The notes: a model not told the origin generated them from the sequence alone. 64,000 nucleotides of DNA from Pseudomonas sp. S04 (GCF_009834545.1 NZ_CP019427.1:4842001-4906000); one strand, 5' to 3'. Positions 25,643 to 34,685 are shown, counted from the stretch's first letter. Numbers and translations: made by a program.

Positions 25643-26665
25643 TCAGCTTTTCTTGATGGCTTTCAAATAGCGCTGAAATGCCTCATAACGTTCGGCAGTC
25701 GCCTCGAACGCCGCCACATCCGTTATCGACCCAGGCATGTTGTCCTGGAGAAAATTTGTGTAGGCCAAAGCGACCTTGGCGACTTCTTCCCGCCAACTAC
25801 GAATCACTGCCCCCAGTGCGTCCAGCTCATCCAATGCTCGGAGCTTGCGTCGCAACTCACGGGCTTGCAACTCGTCGGACTTGAGGCTGGCACCCAGCAT
25901 CGTCGTCCGTTCGCGCACGGCATCCCTGGCTTGCGCCAAATTGGTGAACTGACGCCCCTGGTCGACACCCTCAAGGTTTCCCTGGAGCTTGTTCAGCACC
26001 ATTTGCAGGAACTCCTTTTCCGGCTTTTGAGTCGCGACCAGCTTCATCGCGGCCTGAATTTCCTCTACGCTCGGTAGCAGGCTTTTGACGATAGCCAGCC
26101 AGCCCGGCACCTTGAACCGCTGAATGGCGTCATCGATAAATAGCTTCTCCGCAGCGAGCTTCTCAAGGTCCCTCTTGTCGGTCTCAATGCGCCGTTCAAT
26201 AGTCGCCACCTCAGAACTGAAGGTACTAGGCAAATTACCGGCTGACTCAGCGAAACTGACCGAGTCAAGCTCCCGGACCACGCTCGCCAGATTGCAATTG
26301 GCAGTAGCCACCATCACCTGCGAACCGCTGACCCGCTCAACCCCTTGATTGAGGAGCTTGCCTGTTTGTTGATCTTTCACTACGGAGGACAAATCAGTGA
26401 GGCTTCGAACCTCCCGGATACTGGTCAACGTTGCGACGAATCCAGTGTTGGCCAATGCCGCATGAACCTTCTTGATATCGTCGAACAGTTGTTGATGTGC
26501 GTCATTGAGCTCGCCCCCGACAAACGCAAGTTTTTCTTTCAATGAGGGTAGAAAATCAAAATCCTGACCTGCCGCACTCATGTTCAGCCGGTCCTTGGCG
26601 ACCCTCATCGCAGCTGTATCGGGCACCGCATAATGACCAGCCGCAAACAATCTATAGTTATTCAT
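25643..26665 (-). CDS. xaxB: binary pore-forming toxin subunit B, XaxB/YaxB-like
   Basis: A 340-residue, almost entirely alpha-helical protein. Length, gene order and general sequence fit the B component of the alpha-xenorhabdolysin / YaxAB family (about 350 residues). Recognisable features are SLKEKLAFVGGELNDAHQQLFDDI, long amphipathic helices, a moderately hydrophobic segment VPGWLAIVKSLL (about residues 203-214) suited to membrane insertion, and a C-terminal helical bundle. There is no signal peptide. In the family, B forms the membrane-spanning part of the pore after activation by A. The ATG at 26665 has AGGGATGA upstream; 26677 is an alternative. It follows subunit A by 35 bp in one operon. 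AT-richer than the flanking genes. Confidence 0.8.
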   Translation of the reverse strand: MNNYRLFAAGHYAVPDTAAMRVAKDRLNMSAAGQDFDFLPSLKEKLAFVGGELNDAHQQLFDDIKKVHAALANTGFVATLTSIREVRSLTDLSSVVKDQQTGKLLNQGVERVSGSQVMVATANCNLASVVRELDSVSFAESAGNLPSTFSSEVATIERRIETDKRDLEKLAAEKLFIDDAIQRFKVPGWLAIVKSLLPSVEEIQAAMKLVATQKPEKEFLQMVLNKLQGNLEGVDQGRQFTNLAQARDAVRERTTMLGASLKSDELQARELRRKLRALDELDALGAVIRSWREEVAKVALAYTNFLQDNMPGSITDVAAFEATAERYEAFQRYLKAIKKS

Positions 26666-26700
26666 GGTTATATTCATCCCTGAACAAAAAAACAACTTAA

Positions 26701-27927
26701 TTAGTCTTCAACAATCTGATTAAAAACAGCTGACAGCGCTTTAGCATGCCCCTTAATGGTTTTCCACGGCTCGAAAATAGCCTGAAGATTAAGCACCAGC
26801 AAAATCAGATCCAACTCAGTCGCATTATCTTCAAATGCCTCCAGAGACACACCCAGGCTACTCCAGACAATACCCAATACATCCTCGATACACTTGATGC
26901 CTTGCTCGGCATCCTTCATCAATGCACGCAGCTCGGTAAAGTTGGTCGCCAGGGTGATCAGGCTTCGCGACAACCGAGCCTTCGACAACTTACCAAGCAA
27001 GTCCTCCTTACGTTCTAACAACAGATTTTTTTGCGCTCTTGTTTCTTCTGCCTGGGCACCAAATATACCACCGGTCACTAGCAGTCCAATCGGACCAAAC
27101 ACCAGCCCGGTAAAAGCATATCCCACTTGGCTATCATACTCTGACTGCTTTTCGGCAATCGCCTCATCAAGCGACTTTAATTGCTTACGAAGCTCATCAA
27201 CCTCTTCGCTACTGTCAATACGCGCCTCATCAACAATTTTTTGTTTGTGTGCCACCTTAATCAATAACTCATCCGATATCTTGCGTGAAAATTCAATAGC
27301 CAACCCATTGACGCTGGTGACGTCCAGATAGAACTCCGCGATATCCTTTCGCGCCCACATCAATGCCTTGCCGAGGTTTTCAACACGCTTTGAATCGGTA
27401 CTGCCAAGCGGAATAGCAGCCAAACTTTCTTTCTCATCCTCGCTCAATGAATCAACATTGCCCTGAAAATTTTTATAAGCTTCGCTGCCCTTCAAAAACC
27501 CGACAATGGTCGTACCCGACTCGATAAACGTGCTGGCAAACAAATCCAACTGATTGCCAACATCCTTTGTTCTACGCTCCAGCGTTGCCCATGACATTGC
27601 ATGCTGATGAATATCCTTATGAAGGCGTTGCATGCTCGCTGGGTCAAGCGCTTCGTAACCCGACTCACGATAGCCCAGGAAAGCTTCAACCTCACTGATA
27701 TTTACCGGCAAGGCAAGCCCCGCACTAACATATCGCTTAATTGACAGCACATGACTCTTCTTTACGATGAACGTCTCTTCATCAATATTTTCCACCCGCT
27801 TCCCAAAATACTGAACCGGCACGAATTTGGCGGCCTCCACCACATTAGTAACGCCCTCCAACTTTGGAACAACTTGCTCCGCTATGCTTTGCAACTGATC
27901 AGCTGCCAACTCTAACTCCTGCTCCAT
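26701..27927 (-). CDS. xaxA: binary pore-forming toxin subunit A, XaxA/YaxA-like
   Basis: A 408-residue helical protein matching the A component of alpha-xenorhabdolysin in length and layout. An N-terminal region of conserved appearance (TFIVKKSHVLSIKRYV, then LGYRESGYEALDPASMQRLHKDI) is followed by long coiled helices. A hydrophobic hairpin (about 269-291, GYAFTGLVFGPIGLLV and on) interrupts a heptad-rich coil (KSLDEAIAEKQSEYD...LLLERKEDLLGKL). No signal peptide is visible. In known members A binds membranes first and recruits B to build a mixed ring pore that lyses eukaryotic cells. The ATG has GGAGGATGT directly upstream. Start of the two-gene operon. Confidence 0.82.
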   Translation of the reverse strand: MEQELELAADQLQSIAEQVVPKLEGVTNVVEAAKFVPVQYFGKRVENIDEETFIVKKSHVLSIKRYVSAGLALPVNISEVEAFLGYRESGYEALDPASMQRLHKDIHQHAMSWATLERRTKDVGNQLDLFASTFIESGTTIVGFLKGSEAYKNFQGNVDSLSEDEKESLAAIPLGSTDSKRVENLGKALMWARKDIAEFYLDVTSVNGLAIEFSRKISDELLIKVAHKQKIVDEARIDSSEEVDELRKQLKSLDEAIAEKQSEYDSQVGYAFTGLVFGPIGLLVTGGIFGAQAEETRAQKNLLLERKEDLLGKLSKARLSRSLITLATNFTELRALMKDAEQGIKCIEDVLGIVWSSLGVSLEAFEDNATELDLILLVLNLQAIFEPWKTIKGHAKALSAVFNQIVED

Positions 27928-28230
27928 ACATCCTCCGGCGCATCACTAAAAATACGGCTACGATTTAAATGCTTATTCATGCACTGCCTGAAGCAACGAA
28001 TAACACATTGACTGTCAAGTAACCGTATCGCGCCAACACCCTTGCCCACAACTTCCCAGCAGAAGCAGATAACGTAAGACGTTGAACCTGAATACCGTAA
28101 GACCTCTAAAAACGCCCCCTAAAAACAACTTATACATAGACCAAATACTCTTTTGCTATTCAACGCTGCGCCCAACCTGTACTAAAGCACTCGATGCGAC
28201 AACAGCACACACCGGCTCCGATAAGCGCGC
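27928..28230. other. AT-rich upstream region of the toxin operon
   Basis: About 300 bp without a gene. A perfect TTGACA on the minus strand (28013-28018) could be a -35 element for the toxin operon, but no matching -10 is evident. Repeated GTAAGAC (28074 and 28096) is the only other pattern seen. Confidence 0.35.
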
Positions 28231-28260
28231 AAAAAAAAGGCCACTCAGTGGCCTTTTTTT
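28231..28260. terminator. bidirectional terminator
   Basis: A8-GGCCACTCAGTGGCC-T7: a perfect hairpin flanked by A and T runs on both sides, so it can stop the oxidoreductase transcript (minus) and anything running in from the left. Confidence 0.9.
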
Positions 28261-28269
28261 AATATTCAA

Positions 28270-28884
28270 TCAGTAACCTACCGTAAATCTCTGCCGGGAA
28301 TAAGCGTGTTTCTCTACTTCATCGAGCATTGCAATCGCATAGTCGGCGAAAGTAATCCAGCTCTTGCCTTCAGCACTCACCAGCAAGTCATCCCGGCCGA
28401 TACGAAAAGTCCCGGTGCGCTGACCTTCAACGAACAGCGCGGACGGTGAGAGGAAGGTCCAGTCGAGCTCTTGCTCCTGGCGCAAGGTGTCGAGGAACAC
28501 CGCGCCGGCACTGGCCTCGGCCTTGTACTCGGCCGGGAAGTCCGGGGCGTCGATGACCCGGCTGCCATCTGGCAACAACAACGAACCGGCACCGCCCACC
28601 ACCAGCAGGCGCTTGACCCCGGCCGCCTGCACCGGGCCGATCACGGCGCTGGCCGGGATGGTCGCAAAATGTGCGGCGCTGATCACCAGGTCGTGGCCGG
28701 CCACTGCCGCTTGCAAGGCGGCTGCATCGAGAACGTCCACGTTCTTGCTCACCACACCCGGACGCGGGCTGAGTTTCGAGGTGTCGCGGGCGATGGCGGT
28801 GACGCTGTGGCCACGACGCAGGGCTTCTTCCAGCAGTTGGCTACCGGCACGGCCGGTGGCGCCAATGAGTGCGATCTTGCTCAT
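28270..28884 (-). CDS. NAD(P)-binding oxidoreductase (NmrA/YwnB-like SDR)
   Basis: A 204-residue atypical short-chain dehydrogenase. The Rossmann nucleotide loop is GATGRAGSQL (8-17) and ARDTSKL follows strand 2, favouring NADP. A downstream VVGGAGSLLLPDG motif is typical of the NAD(P)H-binding PF13460 family. These proteins act as redox sensors or reductases of small electrophiles. It is second in a probable operon after the MBL-fold gene (46-bp gap), both divergent from a LysR regulator. Confidence 0.87.
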   Translation of the reverse strand: MSKIALIGATGRAGSQLLEEALRRGHSVTAIARDTSKLSPRPGVVSKNVDVLDAAALQAAVAGHDLVISAAHFATIPASAVIGPVQAAGVKRLLVVGGAGSLLLPDGSRVIDAPDFPAEYKAEASAGAVFLDTLRQEQELDWTFLSPSALFVEGQRTGTFRIGRDDLLVSAEGKSWITFADYAIAMLDEVEKHAYSRQRFTVGY

Positions 28885-28930
28885 GAACAGTGCTCCAGTG
28901 ATTGCGGTTGGCTAATGACAGGGTGACGAG

Positions 28931-29815
28931 TTACCACTGCATCTCGCCCTTGGCGACTTTGGCGCTCAGCTCCAGGGAGCTTTCCTCGCCCAGGTTCGGG
29001 TAGCGCTTGAGCATCGCAGCGATCAGCGCGGTGGAGTCCTTGGCCTTGGCGGTTTCTTGATCAAAGGCCTTGATGTACTCGGCGGTGAAATGCACGGCGG
29101 CCAGCGAGCGGCTGCTGTCACCCAGGTAGTGACCGGGAACCAGCGTCTGCGGCTGCAGTTTGACGATGCCGTCCAGGGTGCTCAACCAGTCGGCATGGGA
29201 CTGCGCGGTCTGGGTATCCGCCATCCAGACGTGGATGTTTTCCGCGACCACCACCCCGCCGACTACCGCCTTGATCGACGGGATCCACACGAAGCTGCGA
29301 TCCGGCTGCTTGCCGTCCAGGCCCACGATGTCCAGGGTCTGGCCTTCCAGGCTCAGGCTATGGCCCTTGAGCACGCCGGGGATGATGGTTTTAGCCGGCA
29401 CGTCAGCGCCCATCTGGGGGCCCCAGAACTTCAGTTTGCCTTCAACCGTGGCCTTGATGTGATCCACCGTCGGTTGCGAGGCCAGCACTTTGGCGTTGGG
29501 GAATGCCGTCGTCAGGGTGTCCAGGCCGAAGTAGTAATCCGGGTCGCCGTGGCTGATGTAGATGGTAGTCAGCTGTTTGCCGCTGGCGCGAATCTTCTCC
29601 ACCACCTGCTGGGCCTGGGACTTGCCGAACTGGGCATCCACCAGAATCGCCTGTTTTTCGCCGCTGACCAGCACCGAGCTCACCGGGAAGGTGGCAGCAG
29701 TGCCCGGGTTATACACATCCAGGGTCAATGCCGGGCTGGCGGCCGCCGCATGCGCCGCAAAACCGAGGGTGGCGGTGGCCAGTAAAAGGCGTTTGAAGGT
29801 GCTGAAACCGATCAT
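28931..29815 (-). CDS. secreted MBL-fold protein with altered metal site
   Basis: A 294-residue protein with a Sec signal (LLLATATLGFAAHAAA, cleavage about 25) and a metallo-beta-lactamase fold (ALTLDVYNPG, ILVDAQFG, LVPGHYLG). The usual HxHxDH loop reads ISHGDPDYYFG (about 88-98), so the second and last histidines are Asp and Tyr; the later histidine in VPGHY is kept. Either it binds metal differently or has lost hydrolase activity. It is first in an operon with the NAD(P)-binding protein and divergent from LysR, which probably regulates both. Substrate unknown. Confidence 0.85.
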   Translation of the reverse strand: MIGFSTFKRLLLATATLGFAAHAAAASPALTLDVYNPGTAATFPVSSVLVSGEKQAILVDAQFGKSQAQQVVEKIRASGKQLTTIYISHGDPDYYFGLDTLTTAFPNAKVLASQPTVDHIKATVEGKLKFWGPQMGADVPAKTIIPGVLKGHSLSLEGQTLDIVGLDGKQPDRSFVWIPSIKAVVGGVVVAENIHVWMADTQTAQSHADWLSTLDGIVKLQPQTLVPGHYLGDSSRSLAAVHFTAEYIKAFDQETAKAKDSTALIAAMLKRYPNLGEESSLELSAKVAKGEMQW

Positions 29816-29930
29816 GGTGCTGCTCCGTGTTCCGTGGGCCGGGTTTGGCGATGGGACAGAGCTTAGTTGCCTTACTCGCTACAAAAAATGCGATGCTTGA
29901 ACATAGTTTGTTTCTGAAAGCGGGCAAATC

Positions 29931-30836
29931 ATGGATCGTCTTCAAGCAATGCGCGTGTTCGTCAGCGTGGTCGACCTCGGCAGCCAGTCGGCCGCCGCCG
30001 ATCATCTGGACCTCTCCCGCCCGGTGGTGTCGCGTTACCTGGCGGAACTGGAAGACTGGGTCGGCGCCCGGCTGATGCACCGCACCACTCGCAAGCTGAG
30101 CCTGACCGCCGCCGGCAACGAGATCCTGCCCCGCTGCCGGCAGATGCTCGACCTGTCGAGCGACATGCAGGCCGCCGTCAGCGAGCCGGATGACGCCCCA
30201 CGCGGCCTGCTGCGCATCAGCGTCAGTACTTCGTTCGGCCAGGCGCAACTGGCCGATGCCATGGCCGTCTACGTCAAGCGCTTCCCCGGGGTCAGCATCG
30301 ACCTGCAAATGCTCGACCGCACGGTGAACCTAGTGGATGAACGCATCGACCTGGCGATTCGCACCAGCAACGACCTGGACCCGAACCTGATCGCCCGGCG
30401 CCTGACTGTCTGCCGCTCGCTGATCTGCGCCTCCCCGGCGTACCTGCTCGAACACCCGACGCCGCAGCGGGTCGAAGACCTGAGCCTGCACAATTGCCTG
30501 ACTCACTCCTACTTCGGCAAGAGCCTGTGGCACTTCGAGCAGGCGGGTGAACAGGTCTCGGTGCCGGTGCAGGGCAATATCAGCGCCAACGAGGCCAGCA
30601 CCCTGCTGCGCGCCGCCATGGCCGGCGCCGGGATAGCCATGCTGCCCAGCTACCAGGCCCATGTGCACATTCACCGCGGCGAACTGGTGCGCCTGCTGCC
30701 TCACGCCGAGCCACGGCAGCTCAACATGTACGCGGTGTATGCATCACGCAAGCACATGCCGGCGGCATTGCGCAGCATGCTGGACTTCCTGGTGGCGAGA
30801 TTTGCACAAGAGCCGGAATGGGATAAGGGGCTTTAA
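29931..30836 (+). CDS. LysR-family regulator
   Basis: A 301-residue regulator of the large CrgA/DsdC-like group. It has an N-terminal helix-turn-helix (MRVFVSVVDLGSQSAAADHLDLSRPVVSRYLAELEDWVG), then an effector domain with DLAIRTSNDLDPNLIARRL and CRSLICASPAYL, motifs common in this subgroup. It is divergent from the MBL-fold/oxidoreductase pair 115 bp away and is their likely regulator. Confidence 0.88.
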   Translation: MDRLQAMRVFVSVVDLGSQSAAADHLDLSRPVVSRYLAELEDWVGARLMHRTTRKLSLTAAGNEILPRCRQMLDLSSDMQAAVSEPDDAPRGLLRISVSTSFGQAQLADAMAVYVKRFPGVSIDLQMLDRTVNLVDERIDLAIRTSNDLDPNLIARRLTVCRSLICASPAYLLEHPTPQRVEDLSLHNCLTHSYFGKSLWHFEQAGEQVSVPVQGNISANEASTLLRAAMAGAGIAMLPSYQAHVHIHRGELVRLLPHAEPRQLNMYAVYASRKHMPAALRSMLDFLVARFAQEPEWDKGL

Positions 30837-30959
30837 AGACTTTGCACCATCAATCGCCTGAATGTCCGCCTACAAACGCAGGCAGCATTCATGGCGTCCA
30901 GGCACAACTGACCTATGCTGATAGTAGTACCCCCGGGTATTCGTTCAGAGGTCGATGCC

Positions 30960-31136
30960 ATGAACATTAAAACCAGACGGTATTTCGCGATCTTCATTAC
31001 CTGCACCGCCACATTGGCGCTATATGGCACCGCCGCCTACCGTGTCGAACAGGCCAGGCAGCAACCCAGGGTCGCGGCCAGTTGTGGCGTTGACCAGTGC
31101 ATTCCACACAACGCGACCCTGAACGCACTCAGGTAG
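30960..31136 (+). CDS. small single-pass membrane protein (58 aa)
   Basis: A basic N terminus (MNIKTRRYF) is followed by one hydrophobic helix (about 9-25, FAIFITCTATLALYGTA) and a short tail with two cysteines. AGAGG lies eight bases before the ATG. The last eight bases overlap the convergent AraC-family gene. No family recognised; coding is supported by the ribosome-binding site and membrane pattern only. Confidence 0.55.
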   Translation: MNIKTRRYFAIFITCTATLALYGTAAYRVEQARQQPRVAASCGVDQCIPHNATLNALR

Positions 31137-32031
31137 ACCGCGCGCCCTCTTGATCGCTCTTCAAGCGATCACGAAAGGCCTTGGGCGAGATGCCGACACG
31201 GCGGCGGAACAGCCGGGTGAAATTGGTCGGGTCGGAAAAGCCCAGCAGATCGGACATCTCGTAAATCGTCATGCTGGTGTAGGTCAGCATGCGCTTGGCC
31301 TCGAGCAACTGGCGTTCGTGCATGATCTGCAATGCCGGCTGCCCCGCCAGCTCACGGCACGTGCCGTTGAGGTGGGACACGGAAATTCCCAGGCGGTGGG
31401 CCAATTCCTCGACCTTGACGTGCTGGCGATAATTCTCTTCCACCAGTTGAATGAAGCCGTTGAGGTATTCCCGGGCGCGCTGCGGGCGCTGGTGGGTGCT
31501 ATGGCGCTGGATCACCTGGCGACTGACCCAGACCAGAATCACGCTGACCAAAGCATGCATGAGCATCTCGCGCGCCGGTTGATGGCCGTTGTACTCCGCC
31601 TGCAAGGCGCCGAACAGGCTATTGAGGTACTCGGCCTGAGCGCCCGCCAGGTAACTTTCAGCTTGGGCCAGGGCGTTGATCGAATGACCCAGTTGAGCTT
31701 GCAGATGAACCACCAGCGGGGCCGCCAGGGTCAGGATGAAACCCTCGACATCCTCACTGAAGCGAAAACCGTGGATCGACAGCGCCGGCAGGATCTGGAT
31801 GCCAGACTCGTCAAGCCGGGTCAGTTGGCCTTCGATTTCGAGTTCTGCCTGGCCTTTGAATACAAACAGCAACTGACATAAATCGGCATGGTGGTGGGGT
31901 TTGATTTTCCATTGGTGTTCGCGGCTGCGCTGGGAGATCGTTTCGCAATGCAGCAAGTCCGGTGTCGGCCAGTCCAGACTTTCACCATAGAGTTTGAATA
32001 GCGGAATCGCAGGAAGGGCAGGCTTGTTCAT
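31129..32031 (-). CDS. AraC-family regulator, PobR/HpaA-like
   Basis: A 300-residue regulator with an N-terminal cupin sensor (WKIKPHHHADLCQLLFVFKGQAELEIEG, about 40-67) and C-terminal paired helix-turn-helix motifs (VEELAHRLGISVSHLNGTCRE and IYEMSDLLGFSDPTNFTRLFRR). The histidine-rich cupin entry is typical of the group controlling aromatic-acid catabolism (PobR, HpaA), but no pobA or hpa gene is next to it. The nearest candidate target is the divergent DHA2 efflux gene. Confidence 0.85.
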   Translation of the reverse strand: MNKPALPAIPLFKLYGESLDWPTPDLLHCETISQRSREHQWKIKPHHHADLCQLLFVFKGQAELEIEGQLTRLDESGIQILPALSIHGFRFSEDVEGFILTLAAPLVVHLQAQLGHSINALAQAESYLAGAQAEYLNSLFGALQAEYNGHQPAREMLMHALVSVILVWVSRQVIQRHSTHQRPQRAREYLNGFIQLVEENYRQHVKVEELAHRLGISVSHLNGTCRELAGQPALQIMHERQLLEAKRMLTYTSMTIYEMSDLLGFSDPTNFTRLFRRRVGISPKAFRDRLKSDQEGARST

Positions 32032-32316
32032 AACGTCAGTCCAGGCCTCAGCGTAACGGGCGATAATCGCCCCGATTGGCGAAATGTACAGGTTTTGGCT
32101 CAGCGTTCTCCCTTAATTGACCGACTCACCAAGGAAAAATGCAAGCGCTGGATCGATAAAAACCACCCGCCGGCCGGTCCGAGTGACGCTTTTGAGCCAT
32201 AACGACCTGCAAACCACGCGCAACGGCTTGGTGGAGAACGTCCAGCAGCTTTCTTACGAGGCTATCGAATAGCCTGCTACCGACTTACACTGCGGCATCC
32301 CCCGCAGGGTTTGCCC

Positions 32317-33834
32317 GTGACCACCATGAATCAGCCTGAATCCCCCAAGCCGGCCATTCGCAGCGTACTGATCGCCCTGATGCTGGCGATCTTCCTCGGC
32401 GCGCTGGACCAGACCATCGTTGCCGTGTCGATGCCGGCCATTTCCGCCCAGTTCAAGGACGTCAGCCTGCTGGCCTGGGTAATTTCCGGCTACATGGTGG
32501 CGATGACGGTGGCGGTGCCGATCTACGGCAAGCTCGGCGACCTCTACGGTCGGCGCAAGCTGATGCTGTTCGGCATGGGCCTGTTCACCCTGGCCTCGTT
32601 GCTGTGCGGCCTGGCACAGAGCATGGAGCAACTGGTCCTGGCGCGGATCATCCAGGGCATCGGTGCCGGCGGGATGATTTCGGTCAGCCAGGCGATCATC
32701 GGCGACATCGTGCCACCGCGCGAACGCGGCCGGTACCAGGGCTACTTCAGCAGCATGTACGCGGTGGCCAGCGTCGCCGGGCCGGTGCTCGGCGGCTACA
32801 TGACCGAGTACCTGTCCTGGCGCTGGGTATTCCTGATCAACCTGCCCCTGGGCCTGGGCGCCTGGCTGGTGGCCAACCGCACGCTGGTGGGCTTGCCGGT
32901 GCCGCAACGCAAACCGCTGATCGACTACCTCGGCACGCTACTGATGATCATCGGCCTGACCGCCCTGCTGCTCGGCATCACCCAGGTTGGCCAGGGTCAC
33001 GCCTGGCGCAGTGCCGAGGTGCTGGGGCTGCTGGCTGGCGCGGTACTGACCCTGGCGCTGTTCGTCTGGCACGAGCGCCGTGCCCGCGAACCGCTGCTGC
33101 CGATGCACCTGTTTGCCAACCGCAATGCACTGCTGTGCTGGTGCACGATTTTCTTCACCAGTTTCCAGGCGATCTCCCTGATCGTGCTGATGCCGCTGCG
33201 CTTTCAGAGCGTCACCGGCGCCGGTGCCGACAGCGCCGCGCTGCACCTGTTGCCGCTGGCCATGGGCTTGCCGATGGGGGCCTACTACGCCGGGCGCCGG
33301 ACCTCGGTGACCGGACGCTACAAACCGATGATCCTCACGGGCGCACTGCTGACCCCGATCGCGATCCTCGGCATGGCCTACAGCCCGCCGCAAGCCATGC
33401 TCCTCAGCAGCCTGTTCATGATGCTCAGCGGGATCGCTGCCGGCATGCAGTTTCCGACCTCGCTGGTGGGCACGCAAAATTCGGTGGAGCAACGGGACAT
33501 CGGCGTCGCCACCAGCACCACCAACCTGTTCCGCTCGCTCGGCGGCGCGGTGGGGGTGGCATTGATGTCGGCCCTGTTGCTGGCGCTATTGCAGGATTCC
33601 AGCTTCGCCCACCTGGCAGGCACATCGCTGGTGAGCGAAGGCAGTTCCGGCAACGTCCTGCTCGACGGCTTGAACGCCGCCCCGGGCGACGCGCAGCACG
33701 CCCTGCGCGCCGAATTGCTGCTGACCTTCCGGCATTTGCTGATGGTCAGTGCGGCGGTGTCGCTGCTAGGACTGGCGGCCGCCATCGCGATGCCCAACCA
33801 ACTGCTGCGCGGCCGCGAACACAACGCCAAGTAG
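32317..33834 (+). CDS. DHA2-family MFS multidrug exporter (EmrB/QacA)
   Basis: A 505-residue transporter with about 14 helices. Family motifs are LDQTIVAVSMPAI in helix 1 (motif D1), GKLGDLYGRRKL (motif A), an arginine-containing RIIQGIGAGGM in helix 4 and antiporter motif C GPVLGGYM. It exports hydrophobic or cationic compounds in exchange for protons. Start codon choice: GTG at 32317 has AGGG seven bases ahead, while the ATG at 32326 is further away; both are possible. It is next to an AraC regulator and converges with the Cache protein. Confidence 0.9.
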   Translation: MTTMNQPESPKPAIRSVLIALMLAIFLGALDQTIVAVSMPAISAQFKDVSLLAWVISGYMVAMTVAVPIYGKLGDLYGRRKLMLFGMGLFTLASLLCGLAQSMEQLVLARIIQGIGAGGMISVSQAIIGDIVPPRERGRYQGYFSSMYAVASVAGPVLGGYMTEYLSWRWVFLINLPLGLGAWLVANRTLVGLPVPQRKPLIDYLGTLLMIIGLTALLLGITQVGQGHAWRSAEVLGLLAGAVLTLALFVWHERRAREPLLPMHLFANRNALLCWCTIFFTSFQAISLIVLMPLRFQSVTGAGADSAALHLLPLAMGLPMGAYYAGRRTSVTGRYKPMILTGALLTPIAILGMAYSPPQAMLLSSLFMMLSGIAAGMQFPTSLVGTQNSVEQRDIGVATSTTNLFRSLGGAVGVALMSALLLALLQDSSFAHLAGTSLVSEGSSGNVLLDGLNAAPGDAQHALRAELLLTFRHLLMVSAAVSLLGLAAAIAMPNQLLRGREHNAK

Positions 33835-33836
33835 GG

Positions 33837-34685
33837 TCAAGGACTGTAATACCCCACCGCCACCAGCCGGTTGCCGACTTTTTTCAGGTAGGCGTGCTTG
33901 TTCTCCACCTTGCCAGTAACCGGGTTTTTCCAGCGGTATTGGTACTCGCCCTGATCCTGCGTAGCCATCAGCGCCAGGATCGGCTCGCCCACCGGTTTGC
34001 CTTCCGGGTCCTTGATCTTGCCGAAGTCGGTGTTGATCAGGCGCAAGTTGGTGCCGTGGGCCAGGTATCGTTGATTGTCGAGATTGACCACGAACACATA
34101 CAGGTCGTCCTGCAGGAAACCACCCTGCAGGGAATTGATCGATTTGAGCGTGGCCTGTTCATCCTTGGCCAGGTCGGCCGCCGCTTTATCGAGCAGGGCC
34201 TTGGCCTGCTCGGCGGACGCCCGTGGCAGGTAGTAACCGACCGCAAGAATCCGCTGGCCGATGCGCTGGTAGTACACACGCTTGCGCTCGACCTTGCCGT
34301 CAGCCCAGTTCTGCCAGCGATACTCGGCGGTCTGGATGCCGTTGCCCTCAGGCACCAGCAAGGCGTTCTTGAAGGCTTTCTGCAGATCAGGGCCGAGCAC
34401 TTCGGACACATCGCGCCCGATCAATGCCGAGGACGGCCCGCCACTGGCGAGCATCGTGCCCTTGGTGTCGAGCACAAAGACGTATTTGTCCTTGTCGACA
34501 AACTCGCCCTGGCGACTGAAGGCGGCAAACGCCTTGTCCCCCTGGTCGTGGTAATAGGCCAGGGCCTTTTCCAGCAAGGCCAGCGCGGCCTTGTCCTCAT
34601 CGGCGGCCTTGGCCGCCGCCTGCACCTGCCCCAGGCACAACAGCAGTAACCCGCCGAGCAGCACGGCTTTTTGCAGAAACCTCAT
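33837..34685 (-). CDS. periplasmic Cache-domain protein (two sCache units)
   Basis: A 282-residue protein with a Sec signal (1-23, ends VQA) and two tandem single-Cache modules. Both end in the same pattern: R-Y-x-W-x-N...G-K-V-E-x-K-x-x-Y...G-x-R-x-x-A-V-G-Y-Y (about 112-145 and 248-281). There is no transmembrane helix or output domain, so it is a free periplasmic ligand-binding protein, unlike Cache receptors. Its ligand is unknown; small carboxylates and amines are usual for Cache folds. Confidence 0.85.
   Translation of the reverse strand: MRFLQKAVLLGGLLLLCLGQVQAAAKAADEDKAALALLEKALAYYHDQGDKAFAAFSRQGEFVDKDKYVFVLDTKGTMLASGGPSSALIGRDVSEVLGPDLQKAFKNALLVPEGNGIQTAEYRWQNWADGKVERKRVYYQRIGQRILAVGYYLPRASAEQAKALLDKAAADLAKDEQATLKSINSLQGGFLQDDLYVFVVNLDNQRYLAHGTNLRLINTDFGKIKDPEGKPVGEPILALMATQDQGEYQYRWKNPVTGKVENKHAYLKKVGNRLVAVGYYSP

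Noticed and set aside
28013..28018. TTGACA as toxin promoter
   Set aside because: No acceptable -10 at 16-18 bp; listed only within the intergenic description.
32604..34649. 681-residue plus-strand frame across the DHA2 and Cache genes
   Set aside because: Runs in a second frame through one gene and antisense through another; Arg/Pro/Gly-rich composition typical of a shadow.
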